From NCBI RefSeq assembly GCF_016907545.1, contig NZ_JAFBCD010000001.1, positions 1,426,001 to 1,490,000 of the forward strand: DNA of 64,000 bases. Reading direction: 5' to 3'. The position numbers and the translations under genes are program-made. The notes under the pieces were generated by a model that worked only from the letters and a program-made list of their open reading frames with translations, had not been told where the DNA came from and made no database searches. This stretch comes from Paenarthrobacter ilicis. Lineage in GTDB: Bacteria > Actinomycetota > Actinomycetes > Actinomycetales > Micrococcaceae. The number at the start of each line of letters is the position of its first letter. Positions within the stretch are counted from its first letter, which is position 1. Positions 43,602 through 53,539 of the stretch are shown here, piece after piece.

Positions 43602-44353
43602 CGGGTCTGCCGCCGCAGCGTCAGGGAACCAAGCACCAACACCACCAGAACGATTCCGCCCATGATCAGGGTGTCCTGCCATAGAACCTCGGTGGCAGTG
43701 GCGTTTCCGGCGATCTCCTTCAAGGCGTCAACGGAAAAGGTCAACGGGAGGACCCCGGAGATGGCGTCCAGGACGGGGTTCATGTCATCCCTCGCCACAA
43801 ACAACCCGCACAGCAGTATCTGCGGCACCACCACTACCGGCATGAACTGCACCGCCTGGAATTCCGTGCGGGCAAAGGCGGAGCAGAGCAACCCCAGGGC
43901 GACTCCGAGCACCGCGTTGATCACCGCAATCATCACCACCAGCCCTGGACTTCCCTGGATGTCCAGATTGAAGACCCAGTACGCCACCGCTGTAGCCACC
44001 AAGGACTGGAGTGCGGCCATGATCGAGAAGGCCAGCGCATAGCCAAACAAGAGGTCGGCCTTGTGGATCGGGGTGGTCAGGAGCCGCTCCAGGGTGCCGG
44101 ACGTTCGTTCGCGCAGCATGGTGATGGAGGTGACCAGGAACATCACCACGAAGGGAAAGATGGCCAGCATCATCAAACCAACCCGGTCAAAGGTGCGGGG
44201 GACCCCCGGCGGAAGTGTCTCGTTGTCGTAGAGGAAGTAGACAGCCGTCAGCAGCAGGGCAGGAACCACCAGGATCAGGGCGACGCTGCGGTGGTCGTGC
44301 CGGAGTTGCGCCAGGACCCTGGTGCTGGTTGCCCAGGTCATGCGGATGTTCAT
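43598..44353 (-). CDS. ABC-2 type transporter permease
   Basis: A 251-residue permease of the daunorubicin/multidrug ABC-2 family: six helices with the conserved loop MLRERTSGTLERLLTTPI and the segment NAVLGVALGLLCSAFARTEFQAVQFMP split by a helix. The start ATG 44353 overlaps the ATPase stop (ATGA); upstream reading is spurious. With the adjacent ATPase it would export a drug, lipid or antibiotic; no substrate clue is present. Confidence 0.9.
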   Translation of the reverse strand: MNIRMTWATSTRVLAQLRHDHRSVALILVVPALLLTAVYFLYDNETLPPGVPRTFDRVGLMMLAIFPFVVMFLVTSITMLRERTSGTLERLLTTPIHKADLLFGYALAFSIMAALQSLVATAVAYWVFNLDIQGSPGLVVMIAVINAVLGVALGLLCSAFARTEFQAVQFMPVVVVPQILLCGLFVARDDMNPVLDAISGVLPLTFSVDALKEIAGNATATEVLWQDTLIMGGIVLVVLVLGSLTLRRQTR

Positions 44354-45114
44354 GATGCCACCCCTGTCGGTGTCGGGTTTTGGCCAGGAGCGGCAGTGGC
44401 TTCCGCGGTGATGATGTTCAGGAAGGCGCGCTCCAGATCCCGGCTGCGGCCACGTTCGGCCAATTCCGCCGGGGTGAGGTGGGCCATCAGCTGTCCGTTC
44501 CGGAGGAGCAACAGCGACGAACAGTGGGACGCCTCCTCCATGACATGGCTCGATACCAGCAGGGTTGTTCCGCTGCGGGCCATGGCAGCAAACCGGTCCC
44601 ACAGTTCTGCCCGGAGTACCGGATCCAGGCCCACTGTTGGTTCATCCAGCACCAATAGGCGGGGATGCGAGACGAGTGCGCAGGCCAGCGATACGCGGCT
44701 GAACTGCCCACCGGAAAGGTCTGTTGCTTTCCGCTTGGCGAACGCTTGGAGTCCGACGGCGTCAATCGCCTCGGTGACGTCGGCCGTCGTCGCGCCGTGC
44801 ATGGCGCCGAAGTACCGGACGTTCGCCTCAACGCTGAGGTCACCGTAGACACTGGCGCCCTGGGTGACGTATCCGACGTCGTGCCTGAGGGCGGTGCTCC
44901 CGGCGAGCTGTCCGAAGACCTTGACGGTGCCGCTGGTGATGCGTTGAACCCCCACGATGGCACGCATCAAGGTGGTCTTGCCGCTCCCTGAAGGGCCCAG
45001 GAGTCCGGTGATTTCCCCGGATTCCACCGTGAAGTCGAGGCCCCGGAGGATGGGCGACCGGGCGCGTGTGACATGAAGGCCCACGGCCTCGATGGCAGAT
45101 GCGGATTGGGGCAT
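44350..45114 (-). CDS. ABC transporter ATP-binding protein (drug-export type)
   Basis: A 254-residue ATPase with Walker A GPSGSGKTT, signature LSGGQ, Walker B RLLVLDEP, and the switch His in SSHVMEEA. ATG 45114 is preceded by TTGGAGGCC and is preferred over a TTG four codons upstream. It is the first gene of the ATPase-permease-TetR operon. The 24-base palindrome at 45132-45155 overlaps its probable -10 (TCTAAT, 45151-45156 on the minus strand). Confidence 0.94.
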   Translation of the reverse strand: MPQSASAIEAVGLHVTRARSPILRGLDFTVESGEITGLLGPSGSGKTTLMRAIVGVQRITSGTVKVFGQLAGSTALRHDVGYVTQGASVYGDLSVEANVRYFGAMHGATTADVTEAIDAVGLQAFAKRKATDLSGGQFSRVSLACALVSHPRLLVLDEPTVGLDPVLRAELWDRFAAMARSGTTLLVSSHVMEEASHCSSLLLLRNGQLMAHLTPAELAERGRSRDLERAFLNIITAEATAAPGQNPTPTGVAS

Positions 45115-45131
45115 GACGGCCTCCAAGGGAG

Positions 45132-45155
45132 CTAATTCATCAATTGATGAATTAG
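45132..45155. promoter_or_regulatory. Perfect 24-base palindrome, TetR operator
   Basis: CTAATTCATCAA is followed immediately by its exact reverse complement, with no spacer. It lies 18 bases before the ATP-binding gene and overlaps the likely -10 box, the typical place of a TetR repressor site. Confidence 0.85.
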
Positions 45156-45573
45156 AGTGTGGGCCTTCTGGTGGTTGGGGTCAAGACCTGTTCCAAGCCG
45201 GGGAAATTCAGGCACCCGCTTGAAAAGGTGCTCCCGATCACATAGGTTCTTCCCAAGCCGTGTCGTTGGGGTGCGGATGGCAGAGGGGGAATTGGTGACT
45301 TTGACCTTGATGGGCGCCCTGCGCGCCAAAACCATCCGTGAGTTCGGCAATGATCAATGCTTCCCAGCCGCAGCGAATCCCGTTCCGCTGGAGGGAACGG
45401 GGAACTAGTCCCTGGACCAAGTCTGCGGCCGGCCGGCCGTTGAGCCACGCCATCACAGGATGACCAGCCTTCAGGGCCAGGGGCTTCCACATGCGATGGC
45501 GTGGCTCTTCTGTGCAGCCGGTAGATTAGTAGGCAGTTGTTTCAGCCATGCCAAAGAAACGGATAAAGCACCC
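45156..45573. other. Intergenic region between exporter operon and proS
   Basis: About 420 bases without a convincing gene. Small open frames on both strands (for example 45157-45408 plus and 45238-45492 minus) have no ribosome sites or recognisable motifs. It holds an eight-base hairpin at 45379-45401 and, near the proS end, a TAGATT -10-like box at 45522-45527. No tRNA, T-box specifier or repeat was recognised. Confidence 0.6.
45379..45401. other. Hairpin in the proS upstream region
   Basis: CCCGTTCC and GGAACGGG form a perfect eight-base stem with a seven-base loop. It is about 170 bases before the proS start; there is no T-run, so it is not a standard terminator. Confidence 0.45.
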
Positions 45574-47385
45574 GTGGTCCTTCGTCTTTCCCAGTTATTC
45601 CTGCGCACCTTGCGTGAAGATCCCGTCGACGCCGAGGTCGCCAGCCACAAACTCCTGGTCCGCGCCGGCTACATCCGCCGCGCGGCGCCCGGCATCTACA
45701 CCTGGCTCCCGTTGGGCCTGAGCGTGTTGCGCAAGGTCGAGGAAATCATCCGCCAGGAAATGTCCGCGATCGGTGCCCAGGAAGTGCACTTCCCTGCGCT
45801 CCTGCCGCGTGAACCGTATGAGGCCACCAACCGCTGGACCGAATACGGCGAGGGCCTTTTCCGGCTCCAGGACCGCAAGGGCGCGGACTACCTCCTTGCA
45901 CCCACGCACGAGGAAATGTTCACGCTCCTGGTGAAGGACCTGTACTCCTCCTACAAAGACCTGCCCCTGAGCCTGTACCAGATCCAGAACAAGTACCGCG
46001 ACGAGGCCCGTCCCCGCGCCGGCCTCCTCCGTGGCCGCGAGTTCATCATGAAGGATTCCTACTCCTTCGACGTTGATGACGCCGGTTTGGACGCCAGCTA
46101 TGCCGCCCACCGCGCCGCTTACCTGAAGATCTTCGAGCGCCTGGGCCTTGAGGTTGTTCCCGTGGCTGCCACGGCGGGCGCCATGGGCGGTTCGAAGAGC
46201 GAGGAATTCCTGTTCCCCACCGAGATCGGCGAGGACACCTTTGTTCGCTCCGCCGGCGGGTACTACGCCAACGTTGAAGCGGTCACCACGGTTGTCCCCG
46301 ATGAGATTGACTTTGCCAATGCCCCGGCGGCCCGCGTTCTGGACACGCCCAACACTCCCACCATCGATACTTTGGTGGAGGCTGCCAACCAGATGGCTCC
46401 CCGCAGCGATTCCGACGGCGGCGCATGGACTGCCGCTGACACGCTCAAGAATGTGGTCCTCGCGGTGACGCTTCCCACGGGTGAGCGCCAGATTGTGGTC
46501 ATCGGTGTTCCCGGGGACCGCGCTGTGGACCTCAAGCGTGTTGAAGCCAACATCGGTTCCTTCCTGCCCATTGCCGGTGAGATCGGCCTGGAAGCAGCCA
46601 ATGAAGAGGACCTCAAGAAGCTGCCATGGCTGGTCAAGGGCTACATCGGTCCGGGACTGTCCCTGGAGGAGCCCGTCCTGGGCCTCGAAGCATCGTCCAA
46701 GGTGTTGTTCCTGGTTGACCCGCGGGTGGTCTCCGGTACCAGCTGGGTCACCGGCGCGAACGCCGATGGCAAGCACGTCTTCGGCCTGGTTGCCGGGCGC
46801 GACTTCGCTTGGGACGGTGTCATTGAAAGCACGGAGGTCCGTGCAGGTGACCCCGCCCCGGATGGCTCCGGTCCTCTGGAGACCGCACGCGGCATCGAAA
46901 TGGGACACATCTTCCAACTTGGACGCAAGTACGCCGAGGCCCTGGACCTCAAGGTCCTGGACCAGAACGGCAAGCAGCAAGTTGTCACCATGGGTTCCTA
47001 CGGTGTGGGCGTCACCCGGGCCGTCGCCGCGTTGGCGGAGGCAAACCATGATGACAAGGGCTTGGTGTGGCCGCGCTCCGTGGCGCCGGCAGATGTCCAC
47101 GTAGTGGCCGTTGGCAGGGGCGAGGAGATTTTCGACACCGCCGAGCGGCTCTCCCAAGAGCTCGAGGCGGCCGGGCTGGACGTCATTTACGATGACCGTC
47201 CCAAGGTTTCCCCGGGCGTCAAGTTCGGCGACGCCGAGCTTGTGGGCGTCCCCACCATCCTGGCCGTAGGCCGCGGCTTGGTGGACGGCGTGGTGGAAAT
47301 CAAGGACCGTCGCTCGTCGGAAGCGGAAAACATCGCCGTGGACAAGGCCGTGGACTACGTGGTCAACGCCGTACGCAACCGGTGA
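45574..47385 (+). CDS. proS: Prolyl-tRNA synthetase
   Basis: A class II synthetase of the bacterial long type (603 residues) that charges tRNA-Pro. Motif 2 region [22 protein letters not shown] (here [11 protein letters not shown]...), motif 3 [10 protein letters not shown], and the inserted editing (INS) domain between residues about 220-400 are present. GTG 45574 is chosen because the family begins [16 protein letters not shown]; the frame to 45460 is unsupported. Its stop overlaps the TSUP permease GTG as GTGA. Confidence 0.96.
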   Translation: MVLRLSQLFLRTLREDPVDAEVASHKLLVRAGYIRRAAPGIYTWLPLGLSVLRKVEEIIRQEMSAIGAQEVHFPALLPREPYEATNRWTEYGEGLFRLQDRKGADYLLAPTHEEMFTLLVKDLYSSYKDLPLSLYQIQNKYRDEARPRAGLLRGREFIMKDSYSFDVDDAGLDASYAAHRAAYLKIFERLGLEVVPVAATAGAMGGSKSEEFLFPTEIGEDTFVRSAGGYYANVEAVTTVVPDEIDFANAPAARVLDTPNTPTIDTLVEAANQMAPRSDSDGGAWTAADTLKNVVLAVTLPTGERQIVVIGVPGDRAVDLKRVEANIGSFLPIAGEIGLEAANEEDLKKLPWLVKGYIGPGLSLEEPVLGLEASSKVLFLVDPRVVSGTSWVTGANADGKHVFGLVAGRDFAWDGVIESTEVRAGDPAPDGSGPLETARGIEMGHIFQLGRKYAEALDLKVLDQNGKQQVVTMGSYGVGVTRAVAALAEANHDDKGLVWPRSVAPADVHVVAVGRGEEIFDTAERLSQELEAAGLDVIYDDRPKVSPGVKFGDAELVGVPTILAVGRGLVDGVVEIKDRRSSEAENIAVDKAVDYVVNAVRNR

Positions 47386-48188
47386 TTTCAGGCTTCGAAT
47401 CGATCCAGCTCACCACACTCATTTTGATTGTGGTGGCTGGATTCGCAGCCGGTTGGGTTGACGCAGTGGTGGGAGGCGGGGGGCTGATTCAGCTTCCTGC
47501 CTTGCTGCTGGTTCCCGGAATCACACCGGTCCAGGCCCTGGCCACCAACAAGATGGGATCCATCTTCGGGACCACCACCAGCACGGTGACGTATTACCGC
47601 CGGGTGGGTCCCGACCTGAAGACCGCAGTACCCATGGCTGTCATTGCCTTGGCCGGCAGCTTCGGCGGCGCAATCCTGGCTGCGTCCCTGCCGGCCAGTG
47701 TCTTCAAACCGATCATTGTGCTGGCCCTGATCGCGGTGGCCATCTTTACCGCACTAAGGCCCAGCGCCGGTGAGCTGACGGCTCTCCGTCATTCGGGCCA
47801 CAAGCATTACGTTGTTGCCTGCGCCATTGGCGCCGTCATTGGTTTTTACGATGGCTTGATCGGGCCCGGCACAGGATCATTCCTGGTCATCGCTTTGGTG
47901 TCCGCCATGGGCTACGCCTTCCTGGAAGCCAGCGCCAAGGCAAAGATCGTCAACATGGCCACCAATGCAGGGGCGCTGATGTTTTTCCTCCCGCACGGCT
48001 CCCTCTTGTGGGGCGTGGGGCTGGTCCTGGGCATCGCCAACATGGCCGGCGGCTACCTTGGCGCCCGCACCGCCGTCTCCAAGGGAAGCCGTTTCGTGCG
48101 TATCGTTTTCCTGATCGTGGTGGCAGCGCTGATCGTCAAGCTCGGCATTGACGTGTGGAACGATAACTTCGCCCCCAAGGGCAACTAA
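47382..48188 (+). CDS. TSUP-family permease (TauE/SafE type)
   Basis: A 268-residue protein with about eight helices. [22 protein letters not shown] and the mirror motif [20 protein letters not shown] are the duplicated TSUP/TauE signature. Members move sulfite, sulfoacetate or other organic anions; the substrate here is unknown. The start overlaps the proS stop (GTGA), so it is coupled to a housekeeping gene. Convergent with the next kinase gene, 18 bases apart. Confidence 0.9.
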   Translation: MISGFESIQLTTLILIVVAGFAAGWVDAVVGGGGLIQLPALLLVPGITPVQALATNKMGSIFGTTTSTVTYYRRVGPDLKTAVPMAVIALAGSFGGAILAASLPASVFKPIIVLALIAVAIFTALRPSAGELTALRHSGHKHYVVACAIGAVIGFYDGLIGPGTGSFLVIALVSAMGYAFLEASAKAKIVNMATNAGALMFFLPHGSLLWGVGLVLGIANMAGGYLGARTAVSKGSRFVRIVFLIVVAALIVKLGIDVWNDNFAPKGN

Positions 48189-48206
48189 GTTCCGGCCAGT
48201 GCCTTG

Positions 48207-49220
48207 TCAGTCCGATTCACCGGGACCGGGTAAATCGTGAGCACTGGGAAGACCCTCCAGGGTCCGACCGGCCAGGGTGCTGGCCACCCACAATGAACGG
48301 TGTCGATCGCCCGTGCGCGCCTCCGCCGTGAAGGAGAGTGCGTTCTCCACTTCCCGGGCGATGCTCCATTGGCGCGCCACCTCCGGATCAAGGCCGGCAG
48401 CGCAGCTGAAGTCGGAGCAACGCTCCCGCAGCGCCTCCGCGGGGTTGCCGGGTGGAAGGTCCGCGATGCGGTTCCACAAGATCGGCGCCACGGCGAACTC
48501 GGCTTCACCCACTTGGGGCTGCGGGTCGATTGCCACATAGGGGCTGTGCCTGGGTGACTTATCGCCGGCCGCGAGGATGTTCATGAAGTGCAGGTCCGTA
48601 TGGACCAGTACGTCTTTGCCGGAGCGGCGTCCCACCGCCCCCCGGGTCTGGCAGACCTCAAGTGCCGCCTCCAGGAGCCACCGCGGGAAAGGCTGTCCCA
48701 AACGTTCCCACTCCGCGGGCAACTCATCGCTCCAGCGCTCCGCTGTGGCCGCTACGTGGTCCAGTCCCCGCCATTCGGATCGGTCATCCGGCGTGATGGA
48801 GAGCTCACGGACAATGCCGCCCCAGATGTCGCGCGCGTTCTCCAGGGACGCTTCCTGCAGCGAGGTGTCAGGGTCCAAACGTTCCAGCAGCAACGAACAA
48901 TCCGAGGCATCTGCCGCAATCAGGCGCACGGCTCCGTGCCCGTCCCACAGGGTGAGCGCCTGGCGCTCCAGCAGGGCTTGGTCGTGGGGGTATGCGATCT
49001 TGAGGGCAGCGGGGTGTCCTGCGTGCAGGACCGGAATCACCAGTGCCCCATGGCCATGCCACGGTTCTTCCCCGGGGAGCAGGTCCACGGTCACGTCCCA
49101 GCGCTCAGCTGCCGCCGCCATCAGCCCAGGCAGGCTTGCCAGCCAGTCGCGCCCTGCAGAATCACGGTTGTACCGTTTGTGCAGGGCGGCCGGAATAGGG
49201 ATGATCGCATGGCTGGTCAC
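48207..49220 (-). CDS. Aminoglycoside phosphotransferase-like kinase (APH(6)/hydroxyurea kinase family)
   Basis: A 337-residue kinase resembling the streptomycin 6-phosphotransferase family. PGEEPWHGHGALVIPV precedes the ATP-lysine strand (PAALKIAYP), the Brenner-type catalytic loop is LVHTDLHFMNIL, and the metal-binding site is VAIDPQPQVGE. Chromosomal copies of this family are common in actinobacteria and are not proof of resistance. GTG 49220 is the start in frame; no strong ribosome site is visible. It is separated from the VIT1-like gene by 34 bases. Confidence 0.85.
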   Translation of the reverse strand: MTSHAIIPIPAALHKRYNRDSAGRDWLASLPGLMAAAAERWDVTVDLLPGEEPWHGHGALVIPVLHAGHPAALKIAYPHDQALLERQALTLWDGHGAVRLIAADASDCSLLLERLDPDTSLQEASLENARDIWGGIVRELSITPDDRSEWRGLDHVAATAERWSDELPAEWERLGQPFPRWLLEAALEVCQTRGAVGRRSGKDVLVHTDLHFMNILAAGDKSPRHSPYVAIDPQPQVGEAEFAVAPILWNRIADLPPGNPAEALRERCSDFSCAAGLDPEVARQWSIAREVENALSFTAEARTGDRHRSLWVASTLAGRTLEGLPSAHDLPGPGESD

Positions 49221-49254
49221 GGGCCCAGCCTAATGCCGGGAATTCGTGCCGCTC

Positions 49255-49983
49255 CTAGAAAACGCCGCTGGCGCCCAAAAGCGTCCCGATGGTGAAGGTT
49301 GCAGCCAACGCCAGGGCTCCGCCTATGACCACACGGACGGCAGCGCGGAGCCTGGGCGCGCCGCCTATCCATGCTCCCAAGGCTCCGGTGATTGCCAGAG
49401 CCACCAACACCGCGGCGAAGGTCAGCGGAACCCTCATGTCCGCCGGGGGCAGAAGAATGGCCAGCATGGGCAGGATTGCGCCAAGGGTGAAGGCCACTGC
49501 GGATGCCAACGCAGCGTTCCAAGGGCTGACGATGTCGTTCTCGTGGATGTTCAGTTCGGCGGAAAGATGTGCGGCCAGTGCATCGTGCTCCGTCAGTTCC
49601 TCCGCCACGGCCCGGGCTGTTGCGGGACTCAGTCCCTTGGACTCGTAGATGGCCGTCAGCTCGTCCAGTTCCTCCTCGGGCTGCTCAGCGAGTTCGAGTC
49701 GCTCTTTTTCGATCAGCGCGCGCTGGGTGTCGCTCTGGCTGCTGACGGACACGTACTCGCCCAGGGCCATGGAGATGGCACCGCCGACCAACCCGGCGGT
49801 GCCTGCGGCAAGGATGCTGCCGGTACTTGTGGTGGCGCCGGCTACACCCACCACGATCGCGGCGACGGAGACTATCCCGTCGTTGGCGCCCAGGACGCCC
49901 GCCCGCAACCAGTTGAGGCGCTGGGCCAAGTCATCGCGGTGCGGCTCGTTGTCATGCAGTGTGGCAGGTTCTGTGGAGGCCAT
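49255..49983 (-). CDS. VIT1/CCC1-family membrane transporter
   Basis: A 242-residue transporter of the vacuolar iron/manganese transporter family. LRAGVLGANDGIVSVAAIVVGVAGA is the family-defining first helix; GAISMALGEYVSVSSQSD and the cytoplasmic Glu-rich helix (ERLELAEQPEEELDEL) that coordinates Fe/Mn follow, then three helices. Probably exports or sequesters Fe2+ or Mn2+. ATG 49983 is the natural start. Transcribed towards the kinase gene. Confidence 0.9.
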   Translation of the reverse strand: MASTEPATLHDNEPHRDDLAQRLNWLRAGVLGANDGIVSVAAIVVGVAGATTSTGSILAAGTAGLVGGAISMALGEYVSVSSQSDTQRALIEKERLELAEQPEEELDELTAIYESKGLSPATARAVAEELTEHDALAAHLSAELNIHENDIVSPWNAALASAVAFTLGAILPMLAILLPPADMRVPLTFAAVLVALAITGALGAWIGGAPRLRAAVRVVIGGALALAATFTIGTLLGASGVF

Positions 49984-50035
49984 GGATCAAGAAAAGCACC
50001 ACCGTGCACACCTTGGCCAGCATGGAAAGGCTGCC

Positions 50036-51151
50036 CTATCCGGCTGTGGTTGCCTGGGGTGTTGCGGTACCGGCAGCCGGCAGCGGTGGCAAGGAACCGG
50101 CGTCGAGATTCATCCCCGGGAAGGCAGGCAGTGTTCCGCCCCACTGCACGGTTCGCCGGGCCGCTGACAGCAAGCCGTCCATGGCCCACTGGCGTGATGT
50201 ACCGGAAGAGAATGCAACGGCATCACCAAAAACGGGCAGGGCGGCGGCCTCGACGGCGGCCAGCGAACCTGCGGGGTTGGCGGTGAACTCCTGAGGCAGC
50301 CGGTAGCCTGGCTCGCTCGCAGGGGAGTCTGCGCAGGCGGCCCGTGCCAGGTCCTCTGCCTGGCGCAGCAGGCTCTGGTGGGACTGCAGGTTCTTTGCGG
50401 CCTGGGCCGACTGCGGACCATCCAGGCGTTTCATGGCCACTTGGTACGCGTATACGGCTTCCTGTTGGGAACGCACAACGGCAGCCAGCGATGCGTCGCC
50501 GGAACGTGAATCGGCACGTGCATCGGAACCGGCATCGGATATGGGGGAGGGGGAGGCGCTGCCGGATGGGCAGGTCCAGGCAGCGGCGCCTGTTGTACCC
50601 TTGCCGGAGGCTGGAGGGTCGGGCAGCGTTACCTTCCACGCCGCAGCGAGCCTTTCCGACTCCATCAGCTGCGAGGTTCCAATCGCAGCGAGCAGGCGGG
50701 CCATCCCGCCGTCGGCTTCGCGGGCATCGGCCAGGCGCTGCCGGGCGCTGGCCGCGAGCGAGGACGCGAACGTGGACCGGGTGGTGGGGGATTCCGTTGC
50801 CGGGGGTGAAGCGGAAGACGCCGGGAGCGAGGGGGAGGGCGCCGGGGAACCAGCCGGATCAAGGAGGGCCCTGGCATGGGTTGTCAGCAATGTCACAGCG
50901 TCATCCACGGTGGCGCCTTCCGGAGCTTTTGGAGCGGCCCCTGCAAGTCCGGCTGCAGTTTCCCGAAGGCTCAGCGCGTCATGCAGGGCCGCTTCGCGGG
51001 CCATTTCGGAGAAGGGGACCGGCGCTGGATTCCCGGAATCACGCGGAATCAGGATCATTCCGGTGCCCGCCACCAGCAACGCCACGATCATCACGAGGAC
51101 CAGGCGGCCCGCCGGTGGAAAGCCCCGTTTTTTGCTTCTGTCCTCGTTCAC
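50036..51151 (-). CDS. DUF4439-like exported protein
   Basis: A 371-residue protein. One N-terminal membrane helix (RLVLVMIVALLVAGTGMILI) anchors it, followed by an Ala/Ser/Pro-rich variable segment (residues about 95-130). The C-terminal helical region (QEAVYAYQVAMKRLD, then AEDLARAACADSP) fits the ferritin-like DUF4439 domain found next to rimP in actinobacteria. Function is unknown. GTG 51151 is the start; the gene is divergent from rimP with about 105 bases between. Confidence 0.72.
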   Translation of the reverse strand: MNEDRSKKRGFPPAGRLVLVMIVALLVAGTGMILIPRDSGNPAPVPFSEMAREAALHDALSLRETAAGLAGAAPKAPEGATVDDAVTLLTTHARALLDPAGSPAPSPSLPASSASPPATESPTTRSTFASSLAASARQRLADAREADGGMARLLAAIGTSQLMESERLAAAWKVTLPDPPASGKGTTGAAAWTCPSGSASPSPISDAGSDARADSRSGDASLAAVVRSQQEAVYAYQVAMKRLDGPQSAQAAKNLQSHQSLLRQAEDLARAACADSPASEPGYRLPQEFTANPAGSLAAVEAAALPVFGDAVAFSSGTSRQWAMDGLLSAARRTVQWGGTLPAFPGMNLDAGSLPPLPAAGTATPQATTAG

Positions 51152-51256
51152 AACTCACCATCGTGTCATGCGGGAAGAGGACTCCGTGCACCAAGTTCCC
51201 GCGAAAATCGTTAGTCTAGTAGTCACAACATCATCTAGCGGGAGGCGGCGGGCAAC

Positions 51257-51868
51257 GTGAGTGACTCGGAAGCCACGACTTCACCGGACAGTTCTGAATC
51301 GAACCCAACGTCCACCATCCACAACCCGGAAGAGAGCAGGCTCAAGGCGCTGCTTGAACCGGCCGTCCTCGCCAGCAGGCTCTACCTGGAGGATGTTTCC
51401 ATCCACGTAGCGGGTTCCCATCGCGTCGTCCACGTCGTAGTGGACCTGCCGCAGGAAGAAACAGGCGGTGTCAGCCTTGACGCCATCGCAGACGTTTCAC
51501 GCGGCCTGTCCGATATTCTTGACAACGACCCCAAAGACGACGGCAGGCCGTACGACCTCGAGGTTTCGTCCCCGGGAGTCAGCCGTCCGCTGACCGAGCC
51601 CCGTCACTGGCACCGCGCGCGGGGCCGCATGGCCAGGGTCAACATCATCCAGGGTGACAACCTCCTGGGCCGTATTGCCTCCGTGGGGGATGACGCCGTG
51701 ACGCTGATCCCCGAGCACGAGGTCAAGAAGGGCATGAAGCCCAAGCAGGGTGATCCCATCACCATTCCTTTCGACAGGATCCGCCAAGGAAAAGTCGAGA
51801 TTGAATTCAGCCACCTCCACGAGGCTGCGCTGGAAGACGAGCACAACGGACCTTCCGAGGAGGCCTAA
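51257..51868 (+). CDS. rimP: Ribosome maturation factor RimP
   Basis: A 203-residue 30S assembly factor. The N-terminal domain reads [26 protein letters not shown], followed by [14 protein letters not shown] and the C-terminal SH3-like domain. Actinobacterial members carry an acidic N-terminal extension, seen here. GTG 51257 is preceded by GGGAGGCGGCGGG. A TAGTCT/TCTAGT -10-like stretch lies at 51212-51220. The stop overlaps the nusA ATG by one base (TAATG). Confidence 0.93.
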   Translation: MSDSEATTSPDSSESNPTSTIHNPEESRLKALLEPAVLASRLYLEDVSIHVAGSHRVVHVVVDLPQEETGGVSLDAIADVSRGLSDILDNDPKDDGRPYDLEVSSPGVSRPLTEPRHWHRARGRMARVNIIQGDNLLGRIASVGDDAVTLIPEHEVKKGMKPKQGDPITIPFDRIRQGKVEIEFSHLHEAALEDEHNGPSEEA

Positions 51869-52848
51869 TGGATATTGACATGAGCGCACTGAGACTCCTG
51901 GAGCGTGAGCGTGAAATCCCGCTGGATCTCCTGATTCCCACCATTGAGCAGGCCTTGCTGGTGGCGTACCACAAGACGCCCGGTGCCTTTGAGAAGGCCC
52001 GCGCCGAGCTGGACCGCAAGAGCGGCCACGTGACCATCTGGGCCACCGAGATTGACGACGACGGCGAGCCCATCGGAGAGTTCGAGGACACTCCTGCAGG
52101 TTTTGGCCGCATTGCTGCAAGCACTGCGCGTCAGATCATCCTCCAGCGCCTGCGCGATGTGGAAGATGACAACGTGCTGGGCGAGTTCAAGGGCCGCGAG
52201 GGCGAGCTCGTGGCCGGCATGATCCAGCAGGGCAACAACCCGCACATGATCCAGGTCAACCTGGGTACCGTGGAGGCGCTGTTGCCGCCGCCCGAGCAGG
52301 TTCCCGGCGAGAAGTACCTCCACGGAAGCCGCTTGCGCGCATTCGTGGTGGATGTCCACCGCGGCACCAAGGGTCCTTCCATCACGCTTTCACGCTCCCA
52401 CCCCGGGTTGGTGCGCAAGCTCTTTGAAATGGAAGTTCCGGAGATCGCCGACCACTCTGTGGAAATCGTGGCCCTGGCACGCGAAGCCGGACACCGCACC
52501 AAGATTGCCGTCAAGGCGAACACCCCCGGCATCAATGCCAAGGGCGCTTGCATCGGTGAGATGGGGTCGCGGGTCCGTGCCGTCATGACGGAACTCAACG
52601 ACGAGAAGATCGATATTGTTGATTTCAACGAGGACCCGGCAACCTTCATTGCCAACTCGTTGTCGCCGTCGAAGGTGAATTCCGTCACCATCACGGACGA
52701 AGCCACCCGTTCAGCGCGGGTTGTTGTGCCGGATTACCAGCTTTCACTTGCCATCGGCAAGGAAGGCCAGAACGCGCGGCTCGCAGCAAAGCTGACCGGA
52801 TGGCGGATCGACATCGTCTCTGACGCAGCCCCGGTGAAGGCCGAATAG
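51868..52848 (+). CDS. nusA: Transcription termination/antitermination factor NusA
   Basis: A 326-residue NusA: N-terminal polymerase-binding domain, S1 domain with a basic surface ([17 protein letters not shown] region), then two KH domains ([21 protein letters not shown] split by GxxG motifs, and [19 protein letters not shown]). It lacks the acidic repeats of the E. coli protein, which is normal for actinobacteria. It modulates pausing, termination and antitermination. It is coupled to rimP. Confidence 0.96.
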   Translation: MDIDMSALRLLEREREIPLDLLIPTIEQALLVAYHKTPGAFEKARAELDRKSGHVTIWATEIDDDGEPIGEFEDTPAGFGRIAASTARQIILQRLRDVEDDNVLGEFKGREGELVAGMIQQGNNPHMIQVNLGTVEALLPPPEQVPGEKYLHGSRLRAFVVDVHRGTKGPSITLSRSHPGLVRKLFEMEVPEIADHSVEIVALAREAGHRTKIAVKANTPGINAKGACIGEMGSRVRAVMTELNDEKIDIVDFNEDPATFIANSLSPSKVNSVTITDEATRSARVVVPDYQLSLAIGKEGQNARLAAKLTGWRIDIVSDAAPVKAE

Positions 52849-52856
52849 CGTCCCAC

Positions 52857-52876
52857 CCGGCGGCTCCGGCCGCCGG
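52857..52876 (+). other. GC-rich hairpin after nusA
   Basis: A perfect stem of seven bases (CGGCGGC-TCCG-GCCGCCG), eight with the flanking C:G pair. There is no T-run, so it may stabilise or process the message or weakly terminate. Confidence 0.55.
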
Positions 52877-53045
52877 TCAGCCGCCGCGCGGGCGGTGCTC
52901 CCGGTTTCGGGAGTCCGCGCCCGGGGGCTAGACTAGAAAGAACCGGGCTTACCTCCGGTATCCGCGCGCCTTGGCGTGCCCCGGACTGCAAGGGCAGTTC
53001 ACGGGTAGCCAGGCGCCAAAAGCACGAAGGCAGGTTGGACACGTA

Positions 53046-53387
53046 GTGGCTGAACTGCTGGAACGGGGCTCTGGCCCTGTTCGAACGTGTATTGGATGCC
53101 GGAAGCAAGGCTCCCGGTCCGGACTGATCCGGCTGGTCGCCCAAGGCGACAGTCCGTCCACCGTTGCGGTGGATGAACGACGCCGGCTGCCCGGCCGGGG
53201 TGCGTGGCTGCACCCCAGCGAAAAGTGCTTGGCATTGGCGATCAAGCGGCGCGCTTTTGGCAGGGCCCTCGCGGGCGCTTCCGATGCGGGTGCTGTTGAA
53301 CGCTACCTGATGCCGGGCGCGCCACATGTGGAGGCCCAAGCCGCCACCGGCAAACCGTCCCAACCTGAAAGCGGGTCAGAAAACTGA
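53046..53387 (+). CDS. ylxR: YlxR-family (DUF448) nucleoid/RNA-binding protein
   Basis: A 113-residue basic protein with the YlxR signature PVRTCIGCRKQG and the downstream GRGAWLHPSEKCLALAIKRRAF. It is encoded between nusA and infB across many bacteria; proposed roles are RNA binding and transcription regulation. GTG 53046 is chosen because the family begins within a few residues; the longer frame from 52971 is not conserved. A TAGACT -10-like box lies near 52929-52934. Confidence 0.88.
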   Translation: MAELLERGSGPVRTCIGCRKQGSRSGLIRLVAQGDSPSTVAVDERRRLPGRGAWLHPSEKCLALAIKRRAFGRALAGASDAGAVERYLMPGAPHVEAQAATGKPSQPESGSEN

Positions 53388-53539
53388 TGGAAACCCGATG
53401 AGTTCCCAGCGATGAGTGCGTAACGATGACAACTTTGTTGCGCTCTGCAAAGGGCCTTTCCGCCGTGCAAACGGCCGGGGCCCGCATTAAGAAGTAGACG
53501 GTTCGTGCCTGGCTCGGTGCGGACCGAGACAGGAGAAAT

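Noticed and set aside
45157..45408. A small 83-codon plus-strand frame upstream of proS
   Set aside because: No ribosome site, no conserved-looking motif and an equally long antisense frame; described as intergenic instead.
45595..47157. A 520-codon open frame on the minus strand opposite proS
   Set aside because: It lies wholly within proS, has no recognisable motif, and its composition is that of a codon shadow.
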